Under the pieces are notes generated by a model. The model did not search any database. It was not told where the DNA came from and was given only the letters and a program-made list of their open reading frames with translations. Shown one piece after another: positions 24,591 to 33,817 of a stretch of DNA of 64,000 bases (position 1 is its first letter; the number at the start of each line of letters is the position of its first letter). The stretch is taken from the IMG/VR virus record IMGVR_UViG_3300033146_002242, positions 1 through 64,000 of that record; one strand, 5' to 3'. Source of the DNA: a virus. The position numbers and the translations under genes were made by a program.

Positions 24591-25856
24591 TTAATTATCA
24601 AATCCAGTATTGTCAAGATTCTCATTACTATATTTATCAATAATTTCAACTTTTATAGCATCTTCAACTTCTTTATTAAATGCTTCTCTGAATGTAAAAT
24701 TTTCATTATATTTTAAAGGCGCATCTTTTGTTCTAAATTTTTCAGTTGGGTAATTAACTAAATAATTCCAAGCTCCAGATTTCAACCTTTTTGTTTCAAC
24801 TAAAAACATATAATTTGTCCAAAAATTAGAAAACCCTTTTGTAAAATTACCAATTAATTTTACTTCAATATTGGGTCGAAATGCTTTATTTTTAACACAT
24901 TTGGATACCACTTCAATACCATCAAATGAAAATTTAGATTCATCTAGTACAGCTTTAACTTTCATTTCCAATAAATGAAATGCATTAAATTTTAATGAAT
25001 TACCACCGGGCATTGATTTATGAGATGATAACATTTTTAGATCTCGTGGGGCAGAATAAGGTCCCATAGAAATAACATCTCTCAATTGATTAATAGCAAT
25101 TAAACCTATATTATATTGTGAACATTTTTTTATATATTGTGGAAGAAAATGTGTCAAAAACCTAGCTTTGTAACCAATTGCACTATTTGGATCATCTACT
25201 TCAAATTCTTTTTCTGTCAAAGTATTAGCAATTGAATCCCATACTATAATAGCTGGATTATCTTGTAATCCTTTTGCATCTTTAAATTTACATAAATTAT
25301 CAATAACCTTAAAAACTTTTTCTAAAGTTAACTGAGTAATTGGTTTAATTTTTGGTTTATTAACACCGAGCATCGCCAATCGTTCAGTAGTAGTAGATTC
25401 TTCTGAATCAATATAAACAACCATACAACAATCTTTTAATTTTCGTTGTGCTTGGGCCATTGTTTGCATAGCAATCATTGATTTCCCACAACCCGGCGCA
25501 CCTACTAAAATAGATAAACCACCTATAACCAATCCACCACCTAACGAGGCATCTAATAAATTCAATCCAGTTGTGCAAAATAATTTTTCATTTTTATCAG
25601 TAACTATTTTATCATTAGTATCCAAAATATTCATAAATTCATTATAAAGCATATTTGCTTCTTCATCATTTGTATGCTCCATATGATTTATAACTTCATC
25701 ATCGGTCATTGATTCTACTTCTTCTGGTGTTGGTTCATCTTTTTTTATTTTTGGTGTAGTTTCCTCAACAATTTCTTCTTTATTTAAATCTTCTGAATCT
25801 AATGAAATATCGCCTAATATATCATCATTATCAATTAATTGACTCGAGTTTGACAT
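24591..25856 (-). CDS. uvsX: RecA/UvsX-family recombinase
   Basis: 421 aa. Residues about 100-360 form a RecA core: LVGAPGCGKS is Walker A, VVYIDSEES and PAIIVWDSIA supply the catalytic Glu region and Walker B, and LIAINQLRDVI is the strand ending in the conserved Gln/Arg. The first 90 residues are an acidic extension. It would form the ATP-dependent presynaptic filament for recombination-dependent replication. It overlaps the upstream coiled-coil gene by 26 bases and sits with clamp, primase and resolvase genes. Confidence 0.9.
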   Translation of the reverse strand: MSNSSQLIDNDDILGDISLDSEDLNKEEIVEETTPKIKKDEPTPEEVESMTDDEVINHMEHTNDEEANMLYNEFMNILDTNDKIVTDKNEKLFCTTGLNLLDASLGGGLVIGGLSILVGAPGCGKSMIAMQTMAQAQRKLKDCCMVVYIDSEESTTTERLAMLGVNKPKIKPITQLTLEKVFKVIDNLCKFKDAKGLQDNPAIIVWDSIANTLTEKEFEVDDPNSAIGYKARFLTHFLPQYIKKCSQYNIGLIAINQLRDVISMGPYSAPRDLKMLSSHKSMPGGNSLKFNAFHLLEMKVKAVLDESKFSFDGIEVVSKCVKNKAFRPNIEVKLIGNFTKGFSNFWTNYMFLVETKRLKSGAWNYLVNYPTEKFRTKDAPLKYNENFTFREAFNKEVEDAIKVEIIDKYSNENLDNTGFDN

Positions 25857-26244
25857 GCGATTCTCCCTTATGTCTTAAATGCTCTCTTTCTTTCTTTTGT
25901 TTTTCATGTGTCTGTTTTAATTTACTAATAGTTTGTTCAATTTCATCCATATCAATATCATCTAAAATTGTATCTTTTTCATCGACTTCTTGTAAAATTT
26001 TTCTTAATTCAAATTCTGTTTTTACACTTTTCATTATTTCTTTTCTTACATCAAGTATTGTTCCAAATAATGATGATAATGATTTCATTTTTTCTTCAAA
26101 AAAATTTATATACCTTTTATCTAATGATTCTGGAAACAACTTATTGATTTTAGATTTTACTTGCTCTAAATCTAAAATCATTTCTTTTAATGCTTTTCGT
26201 TGTTCAACAAATTCTTCTACTAAATTATTTAAATTATCATCCAT
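25831..26244 (-). CDS. Coiled-coil protein, 137 aa
   Basis: Almost entirely charged helical sequence (Glu/Lys/Leu heptads), ending in a basic segment rich in His/Arg. No family recognised. Its position immediately upstream of the recombinase suggests a UvsY- or mediator-like partner, but I see no sequence evidence for that. Confidence 0.5.
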   Translation of the reverse strand: MDDNLNNLVEEFVEQRKALKEMILDLEQVKSKINKLFPESLDKRYINFFEEKMKSLSSLFGTILDVRKEIMKSVKTEFELRKILQEVDEKDTILDDIDMDEIEQTISKLKQTHEKQKKEREHLRHKGESHVKLESIN

Positions 26245-26254
26245 AATAAATATC

Positions 26255-26575
26255 CTATTTAATCATAATTCTTACATTTTTTCTTAATTCTTTCCAATGT
26301 ACATCAGAGGATCGAATATTTGCTTTGATGAAATAACATATTTTTAAAATTTTTTGTTTATCAAATGAATCAAAAATTTCTCTTTTTTCTAATCCATTTA
26401 AATATGATAACATCTTTTCAAAAGGTGTTCTTCTATCAATTTTAATTTTATTAATTCTACCCTCTAACATTTTAAAAATAAAATCAATTTCTGCTCGCAA
26501 AGACCATACTTTTGTTTTATTTTTTTCACTAATAAATTCAACATTATCATCTTCTTGTAAATAGTCTTTAGCCAT
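26255..26575 (-). CDS. Hypothetical protein, 106 aa
   Basis: Helical, basic C-terminus. No family recognised. A promoter-like motif ACAACATATAAATG lies very close upstream (26589-26602), so the leader would be short. Confidence 0.5.
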   Translation of the reverse strand: MAKDYLQEDDNVEFISEKNKTKVWSLRAEIDFIFKMLEGRINKIKIDRRTPFEKMLSYLNGLEKREIFDSFDKQKILKICYFIKANIRSSDVHWKELRKNVRIMIK

Positions 26576-26588
26576 TTTAATTTTACCT

Positions 26589-26602
26589 CATTTATATGTT
26601 GT
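26589..26602 (-). promoter_or_regulatory. T4-late-like promoter motif ACAACATATAAATG
   Basis: Variant of the repeated motif; only about 14 bases from the downstream ATG, so transcription would start almost at the ribosome binding site GAGGT. Confidence 0.4.
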
Positions 26603-26616
26603 AATTATTTATTATA

Positions 26617-26751
26617 TCAACACATTCCTCGCCCACAATTAGGACAATAATTTTGATTTTTATTAATTAAAGTATCACATTTATCACAATATATTTTATT
26701 GTTATTTTGTTGATTTTGTTCATCGAAAGATATTTGATAAATAATTTCCAT
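26617..26751 (-). CDS. Tiny zinc-ribbon protein, 44 aa
   Basis: ATG at 26751 overlaps the TAA of the upstream phosphoesterase gene (TAATG). The protein ends in YCDKCDTLINKNQNYCPNCG plus RGMC, a textbook CxxC..CxxC zinc ribbon, preceded by a short Gln/Asn-rich stretch. Translational coupling and the intact motif argue that it is real despite its length. Similar ribbons occur at the end of the 5928-6689 protein. Confidence 0.6.
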   Translation of the reverse strand: MEIIYQISFDEQNQQNNNKIYCDKCDTLINKNQNYCPNCGRGMC

Positions 26752-27191
26752 TATGATTGATTCTTTGCTTTAAAAAATAAAAAAGCCTTGTATTTCTGGC
26801 CTTTTGTTTGAGATTTATTATTAAATTTTGCATAATATGAAGAAAGAAAATGATATCTCCCTTTTATTTTTCGACCTTTAAATACAACTATAATATGACG
26901 TGGATTATATTTTTCAATAATAATGTCACCAGAATCCCAAAGACTTAATTTACCAGCTCCATATCCTTCATCAATTTCACCGGTAAAAAGAGCTTCTTTT
27001 TCTGAGTGTACACGTGTTCTAAAAACAAGAATTTTTTCATTATTATTATTTAAAGGTATTTCTTTTTTAGTTGCAAAAGAATCCCAATTACCACTTCCAT
27101 CAGGTTTTTGAAATCTAATATCATGATGGCGACCCGCTCTTTTTGCTTCATGTAAATGTATTGCAAATTTTTTAACTACTGGTAGATTCAT
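26751..27191 (-). CDS. LigD-type 3'-phosphoesterase domain protein
   Basis: 146 aa, the size of a stand-alone PE domain. FAIHLHEAKRAGRHHDIRFQ (residues 9-28) corresponds to the conserved H.H.A...H.DLR active-site segment of LigD phosphoesterase, and EGYGAGKLSLWDSGD and GRYHFL match the later conserved stretches. The family trims 3'-phosphates and ribonucleotides at DNA ends. In bacteria it is usually fused to a ligase and polymerase; here it is separate, and a LigD-POL-like gene lies at 52140. It overlaps the resolvase gene by 20 bases. Confidence 0.72.
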   Translation of the reverse strand: MNLPVVKKFAIHLHEAKRAGRHHDIRFQKPDGSGNWDSFATKKEIPLNNNNEKILVFRTRVHSEKEALFTGEIDEGYGAGKLSLWDSGDIIIEKYNPRHIIVVFKGRKIKGRYHFLSSYYAKFNNKSQTKGQKYKAFLFFKAKNQS

Positions 27192-27654
27192 AATAATCCC
27201 TACAATACCTTGCTAATGCATACGCATCAGCTAAATCTGAATTATCAAATTCTATTTTCCATTTTTTATATATTTTCATAAGCATTAATTCTTTTTTACA
27301 TTGGCCTTTACCAGTTACAAATTTTTTTAATACAGTTGGTTCACAAACAATATTGAAAATATTATGTTTTTTTAATAGAATACGAATATAATTGTGTAAA
27401 GATCCTTGTTGAATTACACCTCTGCCGTGTGAACCATATGAAATTCCTTCTATACAACAAAAAATTTCATTATCTTTTTCACTGCATTTAAGCAGTTCAA
27501 ATAATAAATCATCACCTATTTGCATAATTCTTTCATAATTTTCCAAATTAGTATCTGATGATATAATCATTTTTTTTTGTATATTATAATTGGTATCGAT
27601 AAATACAATACCAGTTGAATTCATTGATTGGTCTATACCAACATAAATATTCAT
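27172..27654 (-). CDS. RuvC-like Holliday junction resolvase
   Basis: 160 aa. VGIDQSMNSTG carries the first catalytic Asp, CIEGISYGSHG the catalytic Glu, VTGKGQCKKE the conserved basic loop, and NSDLADAYALA the last acidic pair. Length and motif spacing match RuvC and phage relatives. It would cut four-way junctions from recombination before packaging, in place of T4 gp49. The start overlaps the stop of the Tad1-like gene (TAATG). Confidence 0.85.
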   Translation of the reverse strand: MNIYVGIDQSMNSTGIVFIDTNYNIQKKMIISSDTNLENYERIMQIGDDLLFELLKCSEKDNEIFCCIEGISYGSHGRGVIQQGSLHNYIRILLKKHNIFNIVCEPTVLKKFVTGKGQCKKELMLMKIYKKWKIEFDNSDLADAYALARYCRDYYESTSS

Positions 27655-28013
27655 TACTTATTATATCCTTCTATATTTTTTTGTATTCTATCTTCCGTTC
27701 TTTTATTTATCATAAATAAACTATGATATAAATTATCTAAAATAGTTTCATTTTCATCACATGGAAGTTTAGTATTTTTTTGAAAATATTCAAATCTATC
27801 AATTAAAACTGAAATAAGGGAAGCTTCTGTGATTCCATTTATACCAACTTCATTTATCGGACCTTCTTGAAATTTTATAACTTGTGATAAATCACTATAG
27901 TTATCAATTTTTTCATCTGGATTTTCTGTTGGTATTAAAAAATATTTGTGATTAGAAGTATTTTTAAAAATAGAAACCGTATCTTTTGTTATATCAGCTT
28001 TTACTTTTTTCAT
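27654..28013 (-). CDS. Tad1-like anti-Thoeris protein
   Basis: 119 aa. VIKFQEGPINEVGINGITE, then LISVLIDRFEYFQ, then LPCDENETILDNL, then NKRTEDRIQKNIEG follow the order and spacing of the Tad1 (Thoeris anti-defence 1) family as I remember it (IxFQxGPIxExGVNG..., PCxENxxAxxxL, RTxxRxxxGxEG). Tad1 proteins sequester cyclic ADP-ribose isomers, and some bind cyclic oligonucleotides, blocking Thoeris and sometimes CBASS. Start at 28013 (MKKVKADI) follows the upstream stop; an earlier in-frame Met overlaps that gene. It is embedded in the replication operon rather than in a defence island. Confidence 0.72.
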   Translation of the reverse strand: MKKVKADITKDTVSIFKNTSNHKYFLIPTENPDEKIDNYSDLSQVIKFQEGPINEVGINGITEASLISVLIDRFEYFQKNTKLPCDENETILDNLYHSLFMINKRTEDRIQKNIEGYNK

Positions 28014-28020
28014 AATAATT

Positions 28021-28740
28021 TTATCCAAAAACAACACTAATATTTGGGGTGAAAAGAGTATCCATTTTTTGTTCTAATTCTGATAATTTAGTTTGACCTT
28101 CGTCAAAAATTTCATCTCCAATTGGTATATCACCAAATGGTGTTCTTAAATTACCATTTGCATATTTTTTTCTAATGCGCCCTATCATTATCATTATACT
28201 CGCTAATGCATAATCTAAGAATAAAACATGTAAATCAGTTGGTATTTTTCTAAAATCTGGTGGTTGTAATCGTTCATATTCAACCACACATCTATCCCAT
28301 TTAAAGTTTAAAGAACTAATTCTTACAATATTAGGTGGTATAAATTCCCATGTTTTATCACAGTCTGAAAACATTCGTACAGTCATTGAATTTTCAACAT
28401 TTAAAGCCCATTCTCTAATTGATGGTATTCCATGCCCACCCATAATTGGATGGCCTGTCATTAAATAATCTCCCTGCATAGGAATCAATTCAACAATATT
28501 CATAATATCCAATCCTTCTGGATCTCTTACAAAATATTCATTTTTCCTAGAAGGTACTTTATTTTGGGGACTATTTAAATTTAAGGAAATTTTATTTTTA
28601 TCAGGAACCCAATAAGAAAATTTTCGAATTGTAAATTTTTTGGTGTATTCTAGAATTTTATCATCATCTATTTCCAATTTTTGAAAAGGAAAACCTAAAT
28701 TATCTTTAATATAATCTAGAACCAATGAATCATTTAACAT
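28021..28740 (-). CDS. Probable virion protein, 239 aa
   Basis: N-terminal VLDYIKDNLGFPFQKLEID and FSYWVPDKNKI resemble head/neck or tail proteins of large myoviruses that begin with a similar helical segment, but I cannot name a family. There is no membrane segment. It lies between the exonuclease and Tad1-like genes. Confidence 0.45.
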   Translation of the reverse strand: MLNDSLVLDYIKDNLGFPFQKLEIDDDKILEYTKKFTIRKFSYWVPDKNKISLNLNSPQNKVPSRKNEYFVRDPEGLDIMNIVELIPMQGDYLMTGHPIMGGHGIPSIREWALNVENSMTVRMFSDCDKTWEFIPPNIVRISSLNFKWDRCVVEYERLQPPDFRKIPTDLHVLFLDYALASIMIMIGRIRKKYANGNLRTPFGDIPIGDEIFDEGQTKLSELEQKMDTLFTPNISVVFG

Positions 28741-28757
28741 AATAAATTCCTCTTGTA

Positions 28758-30017
28758 TTAAAAGGTTTTTAAAATGTCATTAAATGAAGTAGATGGTGAT
28801 AAAAACAATTTATTATAATGTTTTTCATCTATAAATATTTTTGTTTTATGTAATGATTCTAATAATATATCTGGATTAACTGATTCATCGGTCTTAGCTA
28901 TTTCATGGATATATTTTCTTTTTTCTAATAATGTATTATCACCATAATTATCTAAATATCTTGATAAAACTTCAAATGACATTAATCTTGTATTTCGCAG
29001 AATTTTATCATTGTTATCTATAAATTTCTGTAGTGTACTATTCAAATTTATGTTCTTAAAATTATCATTATTTATATCCAAAAATTCAGTTGCATTTTTA
29101 TCACTAGCAATAGCTATAATATTATCTAATCCACCACATATTTCTACAAATTCTTTTAAATTTTTATTTATTGTAGCTGGACCAGCTCCTCTGAAAGGTT
29201 TTGGTATTCCATCACCAGTATCACCTGTACATGCAATAAAAAATGGATAATAGTCTGGTGTTAAATCAGTTTTAAAATTTTTTATTTTTGAATAATGTTC
29301 AATTATTTTTGTTTTGTCAATTATTAATAATTTTTGTTTTCGTCTATAATATATATAACTTCTTGGTGTGCATAATGTATTTTGATATAAATCATGATCT
29401 GTAGAATATGTTAAATTAATAATATGATTACCTTCTGGTATCAATTTTCTAGACATTAAATAATAAGGTATAAAATCAGCTTCTAAATTCTCTAAATGAA
29501 ATACTCTAACATTGGGTAATTTATTACCAACTTTATTTATTAATATTAAATTCTTTTGTAAAATATCCCTATTTAATCTTAATTCAGATTCAGTTAATCC
29601 AAAAGCTTTATCAATCGATCTATTACTTTTATAATCTTTAAAAATTCTTTTATGATAACCGGAATCACCTGTTTCGAAAAATACATAAAAATTAGCAGTT
29701 AAACTTCTGGATAAAACATATTCCTTATGAAAACCTAAAAATGCCATAAATGATTCAAAAATCAATGATGAAATTTGACCTTTTTCTTTAGAATCATTTA
29801 TTAAATATTGGATTGCAAATTCCAAATAAGTTGTTTGCATAATATTTTTTAAATCAATAAAAAAATTAATATGGCTTACATTTGGGTTTGCGGTTAATAA
29901 TTCATCCAATAAATGATGACGGGGATAATAGTTAATCAACTGTTCAAAAGAAAACGATCTTTCAGTTGAATAACTATTACCCCGTGATTGTTGAATATGT
30001 TTATATTTATTATTCAT
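28758..30017 (-). CDS. 5'-3' exonuclease / RNase H of the FEN family (T4 Rnh-like)
   Basis: 419 aa. INFFIDLKNIMQTTY supplies the first metal-binding Asp, HLENLEADFIPYYL the middle acidic cluster, TYSTDHDLYQN the DxD, and CTGDTGDGIPKPFRGAGPATI the helix-three-turn-helix that grips duplex DNA. These are in FEN order. It would remove RNA primers from lagging-strand fragments. Start at 30017 (MNNKYKH) overlaps the clamp gene's stop; the longer frame has no ribosome binding site. Confidence 0.78.
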   Translation of the reverse strand: MNNKYKHIQQSRGNSYSTERSFSFEQLINYYPRHHLLDELLTANPNVSHINFFIDLKNIMQTTYLEFAIQYLINDSKEKGQISSLIFESFMAFLGFHKEYVLSRSLTANFYVFFETGDSGYHKRIFKDYKSNRSIDKAFGLTESELRLNRDILQKNLILINKVGNKLPNVRVFHLENLEADFIPYYLMSRKLIPEGNHIINLTYSTDHDLYQNTLCTPRSYIYYRRKQKLLIIDKTKIIEHYSKIKNFKTDLTPDYYPFFIACTGDTGDGIPKPFRGAGPATINKNLKEFVEICGGLDNIIAIASDKNATEFLDINNDNFKNINLNSTLQKFIDNNDKILRNTRLMSFEVLSRYLDNYGDNTLLEKRKYIHEIAKTDESVNPDILLESLHKTKIFIDEKHYNKLFLSPSTSFNDILKTF

Positions 30018-30759
30018 CTTCAGAATTAAATTGAGTTCTACTATATATAGTGAAATCAACTTCTTTGATAGATGTTTCAGTTTTATTAATTATAATTGCA
30101 TTTTGTTCAGCTGTTTCAAAATAACATGTTAATCTTGTTTCAGAATCTCTATCAACAATAAATGGTGTAATTTGTAAATTACAATATGTATTTTGAATTT
30201 CCACTTCCAATGGAATAGAATCAACAATAACAGCTGATTGGTCATTTGAATCAGTTGTGGCAATTAATTTTGCATCATCACCATTAAATAACATTGTAAA
30301 TGCTGTAATATTATAATTAGATGCAATAATTTTCATTCTTTCACAAATTTTCAAAGAAAAATTTGTTGATAGTAAAACAGTTTGTTCATCCCATGCAAAT
30401 AGATTTGCTATTTCTTCATCTGACATATATGGATTATCAATAAATTGTAAATTTGGTTTCACAAAAGTAATTTTTGAAAAATTATCTTTAAATGTAAAAA
30501 ATTCATCATTTGAATCAATCTCAATATTATCACTACCTAAAAACATTCTTAATAAATCAATTTTCTGTTTAATAATTGTAAATGGTAAATTAATATCTTC
30601 AAGAAAATCCGTCATATCAATATCAAAAATTGCATTATGCGAATTTGTTTTTTGACGAATTTTACCTCCCACAATATCAATATCATTACACTCATCTTTT
30701 AATAATGAAATAATTGAATAAAAACTTTCATACTGATTGGCATCTAAATTGATTGACAT
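30010..30759 (-). CDS. Sliding clamp (T4 gp45-like), probable
   Basis: 249 aa, close to T4 gp45 length. Strand-helix repeats such as LPFTIIKQKIDLLRMFLG..IEIDSNDEFFTF in the first half and a similar repeat in the second half fit the two-domain clamp monomer. No single motif proves it, but it is followed directly by the FEN exonuclease and lies two genes from the clamp loader, as in T4-like replication clusters. Confidence 0.62.
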   Translation of the reverse strand: MSINLDANQYESFYSIISLLKDECNDIDIVGGKIRQKTNSHNAIFDIDMTDFLEDINLPFTIIKQKIDLLRMFLGSDNIEIDSNDEFFTFKDNFSKITFVKPNLQFIDNPYMSDEEIANLFAWDEQTVLLSTNFSLKICERMKIIASNYNITAFTMLFNGDDAKLIATTDSNDQSAVIVDSIPLEVEIQNTYCNLQITPFIVDRDSETRLTCYFETAEQNAIIINKTETSIKEVDFTIYSRTQFNSEDE

Positions 30760-31151
30760 TACTCGATTCCTCCTATCGTATTAATCGACAAATTTTTGTA
30801 AATTACTAAATATGTTGCTGAATTTTCTGTTATAATTTTTGTTTGATCTAATGATATAAATAAATCTTCTAATATAGAAACTAAATTCATAATTTTTTCT
30901 GATAATTTTTTATTAGTATCTAAATTATTTACCATATAAATTATAATAATACCACTTGTACCATTTTGTTTATGATTTATAAAAAATAAATTGTCATTAT
31001 CAAATGAAACTGCACAGTCATATTGCATAGCTTTGCTATATAGATTATAAAAATCGATATTATCAATATCGAAATTATCACTTAAATCATATCCATTTTC
31101 CAATGTCTTTTCATATAAATCTAATACTCTTTGTTTTAAATGTTTTCTCAT
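30759..31151 (-). CDS. Hypothetical protein, 130 aa
   Basis: Alpha/beta protein with long hydrophobic strand SGIIIIYMVNN. Its last base overlaps the clamp start (TAATG-type coupling). Position between primase and clamp suggests a replication accessory role, unproven. Confidence 0.5.
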   Translation of the reverse strand: MRKHLKQRVLDLYEKTLENGYDLSDNFDIDNIDFYNLYSKAMQYDCAVSFDNDNLFFINHKQNGTSGIIIIYMVNNLDTNKKLSEKIMNLVSILEDLFISLDQTKIITENSATYLVIYKNLSINTIGGIE

Positions 31152-31185
31152 CTTATTCCCCTAATATTTTCATCAATATATAAAT

Positions 31186-32184
31186 TTAAATAATAATTTT
31201 TTCAGGATTACAAAATGAATCCCCAAAATCATCTCCATGTGTATTATAAAAAATTTTAATATCATTACAAAAATTTTTCAATTTTCTTTTTAATTTTTTA
31301 TAATAATTAATACTTATATTACCATCAGATAATATAACAACATCTGGCATATAAATATTATCATGGAAAATGATAGATTTTATAAGAGATTCAAATCTTT
31401 GACTAAGGGAGCAATAATAACCAAAAGCTTTGTTTCTACACCCCGTATAATCAAATATGTGATCATTAAATATATCAAATAAACCTTCACCAATAACAAT
31501 TAAATTAGAATCATTTATATGGTGTGTTATTTTATAATAATCTAGTAAATCCATATCTTTTTGGATATTGAATTTATAGTATCTGAAATCAGATGTTTTA
31601 TCAGTATTTCTAAAAATAACTTTAGTTTTATTTTCCAATAGAAATCCTATAAAATTATTTTGTAAAAAATAAATCATTTTCTTATCTGAGTCAGAAAGAA
31701 TATTCTGTAAATTATTTAATTCAATAAATTTTTCTACATCAAAAATTAATCCTTTAATATTTTTTATATCAAATGGAGCATATGATAATCTTGCTCGTAA
31801 ATAATTTTCTTTATCTGGAAATTCACCTTTATGTAATTCAGGTAATTTAACATCTTTACTAAATACAAATTCAGTATTTGAAAAATTTAATTTTTTATAA
31901 TTTTTTATTTTATTTAATGCTTCATCATCAATATATTTACTGTATGAATGTGTTCCCGTAATTTTATTTATGAACTTTTTAATTGTACCACTTTGATTAC
32001 AACCAGCTTTAAAACAATTAAATATTGGTTTATCTAATGAAATATATAAATGATTGTGGTGATGATGTAATCTATTTATTTCACACCACGGACATTTACA
32101 TATTATATTACTACTTGTTATTTTTACTTCACCAAGATATTCTTCAATGAAATCTATAAATTTGTCTTGGTAAATACCAATCAT
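31186..32184 (-). CDS. DnaG-type primase
   Basis: 332 aa. The N-terminal zinc-binding domain has KCPWCEINRLHHHHNHLYIS..FNCFKAGCNQSG. A TOPRIM-like core has LIVIGEGLFDIFN with the catalytic Glu and VVILSDGNIS with the acidic pair. It is shorter than bacterial DnaG and resembles T4 gp61-sized primases. It makes RNA primers for lagging-strand synthesis. Followed directly by clamp-associated genes and preceded by the clamp loader with one base between. Confidence 0.78.
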   Translation of the reverse strand: MIGIYQDKFIDFIEEYLGEVKITSSNIICKCPWCEINRLHHHHNHLYISLDKPIFNCFKAGCNQSGTIKKFINKITGTHSYSKYIDDEALNKIKNYKKLNFSNTEFVFSKDVKLPELHKGEFPDKENYLRARLSYAPFDIKNIKGLIFDVEKFIELNNLQNILSDSDKKMIYFLQNNFIGFLLENKTKVIFRNTDKTSDFRYYKFNIQKDMDLLDYYKITHHINDSNLIVIGEGLFDIFNDHIFDYTGCRNKAFGYYCSLSQRFESLIKSIIFHDNIYMPDVVILSDGNISINYYKKLKRKLKNFCNDIKIFYNTHGDDFGDSFCNPEKIII

Positions 32185-32185
32185 T

Positions 32186-33169
32186 TTATTTTACCAATTT
32201 AACATATTTTTTGACAGCTTCTATACTATCAAAAAGCATGGCCATAAAATTCATTGATGGTGATAAACAATCTTTATGTTTAATTGAATACTGATTAATT
32301 TTAATTTTTATATATGGTGGTATTTTTTCTTTATTAAATAAATCTTCATATACCTTACGATAATCAATTTCATAAGCATATTTATTTAAAGTTTCAATTA
32401 TTAATTGAATAATTTTAGAATTAGCTGATGAATTCTGTTGAATAATATTTTGCATAATTTCAATAAATTTAGATACTAAAATATTTTCCTGAGTAACAAT
32501 TGATTGTTTATCAATATTTAATTTTCCATCAACAGAGAATTTTTGAAGTCTATCAATTATTTTACGTACATCCGGGTACATAAAAGAAACTATATAATTA
32601 ACATCCTCAATATCATATTTAATATTTTCTTCTTTTAAAATATTTTCACAAAATTCAATTATAATTTCAGATGGTAATAATTGAAATTTATATTCTGTTA
32701 ATCTTGATTGTAGTGCATCTGGAATATTTGCTACATAATTACAAGTTAATATAAATCTATTTGTTTCAGAATATTTTTCAATAATAGCTCTTAATGAATG
32801 AAATGCGTGATCTGTTAAATAATCTGCTTCATCAATGAAAACAATTTTTAATTTATCAGGTGGCGCAACAGGAATTTTTAAGAAAGGTTCTATAACATTA
32901 GATACAAAATTGATACCTCTATTTTCTTGTGCTGACCCATTCAAAGCTAATACATTAGCTTTTCTATTTTGTATAATACCATTTTTAGATGTAATAATTC
33001 TTGCAATTGATGATTTACCTGTTCCCGGTGGTCCGTGTAATAATAAAGATGGTACATCATTATTGTTGATATATTCTTTAAATTTAACACTATATTTTTC
33101 TGGTAAAACTAAATCATCTATTTTCTTCGGTCTATATTTTTCAACCCATAAAGAATTTAAAATTTCCAT
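32186..33169 (-). CDS. Clamp loader AAA+ subunit (T4 gp44/RFC small-like)
   Basis: 327 aa. WVEKYRPKKIDDLVLP is the RFC opening box, LLHGPPGTGKSSIARI Walker A, KIVFIDEADYLT Walker B, and ILTCNYVANIPDALQSRLTEY sensor 1 plus the arginine-finger SRC-like motif. It opens and loads the sliding clamp encoded nearby. The 208-aa unknown protein at 33178 lies where T4 has the gp62 partner. Confidence 0.92.
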   Translation of the reverse strand: MEILNSLWVEKYRPKKIDDLVLPEKYSVKFKEYINNNDVPSLLLHGPPGTGKSSIARIITSKNGIIQNRKANVLALNGSAQENRGINFVSNVIEPFLKIPVAPPDKLKIVFIDEADYLTDHAFHSLRAIIEKYSETNRFILTCNYVANIPDALQSRLTEYKFQLLPSEIIIEFCENILKEENIKYDIEDVNYIVSFMYPDVRKIIDRLQKFSVDGKLNIDKQSIVTQENILVSKFIEIMQNIIQQNSSANSKIIQLIIETLNKYAYEIDYRKVYEDLFNKEKIPPYIKIKINQYSIKHKDCLSPSMNFMAMLFDSIEAVKKYVKLVK

Positions 33170-33177
33170 TACTTACC

Positions 33178-33804
33178 TCAACAAGTTGGCATATTTTCAA
33201 TTGGTATTTCTTCTAAAATTTTCCCATGCATTTCTATTTTTGCTTCCATAGTTAATTCTTTCATGCAATGATAATAATAATGAAACATAAAAGCTTTTTC
33301 AGCTTCTAAATATTGTGTTGATATACCAATTTTATCATCAGATTGTTTGACATATAAATATGATTCCTTAATAACAAAACCTATTAAATTATCAATATTT
33401 AAATTACTTAATACAATTCCAAAATTAATTAACATATTGGCACTAGTTATTTCTACAAAAGGATTAATAAGTAGAAAATATTTTTCTTTATTTTCATTTT
33501 CTTTTAAAACATCATCTGGAACTAATTCTTTTTGTGAAAATTCCTCATAAGGAATCATTGTAATATCACCAATCAAAGTTACCATGATTTCTAATTTATC
33601 GACCTTTTTAAAATCATATATATCAAATGAGATTGATTGGTATAAATGATATTTTTCAATAATTGTTTTAATAATATTTTTAAAAGTATCTGAAATATTT
33701 TCAATTTTATCTATATCTAATTTTTTATCAATTTCAGAATATAATGGTTGATATCCATTTTTAATTAAATCTAGAATTGCTGAACTATCGGCAGTATTTA
33801 TCAT
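33178..33804 (-). CDS. Unknown protein, candidate small clamp-loader subunit, 208 aa
   Basis: No recognised motif. In T4 the small clamp-loader subunit gp62 (about 187 aa) is encoded next to gp44; here this gene is adjacent to the gp44-like gene in the same operon with nine bases between. That positional match is the only evidence. It ends in a Cys. Confidence 0.4.
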   Translation of the reverse strand: MINTADSSAILDLIKNGYQPLYSEIDKKLDIDKIENISDTFKNIIKTIIEKYHLYQSISFDIYDFKKVDKLEIMVTLIGDITMIPYEEFSQKELVPDDVLKENENKEKYFLLINPFVEITSANMLINFGIVLSNLNIDNLIGFVIKESYLYVKQSDDKIGISTQYLEAEKAFMFHYYYHCMKELTMEAKIEMHGKILEEIPIENMPTC

Positions 33805-33817
33805 AATACAAACTCCT

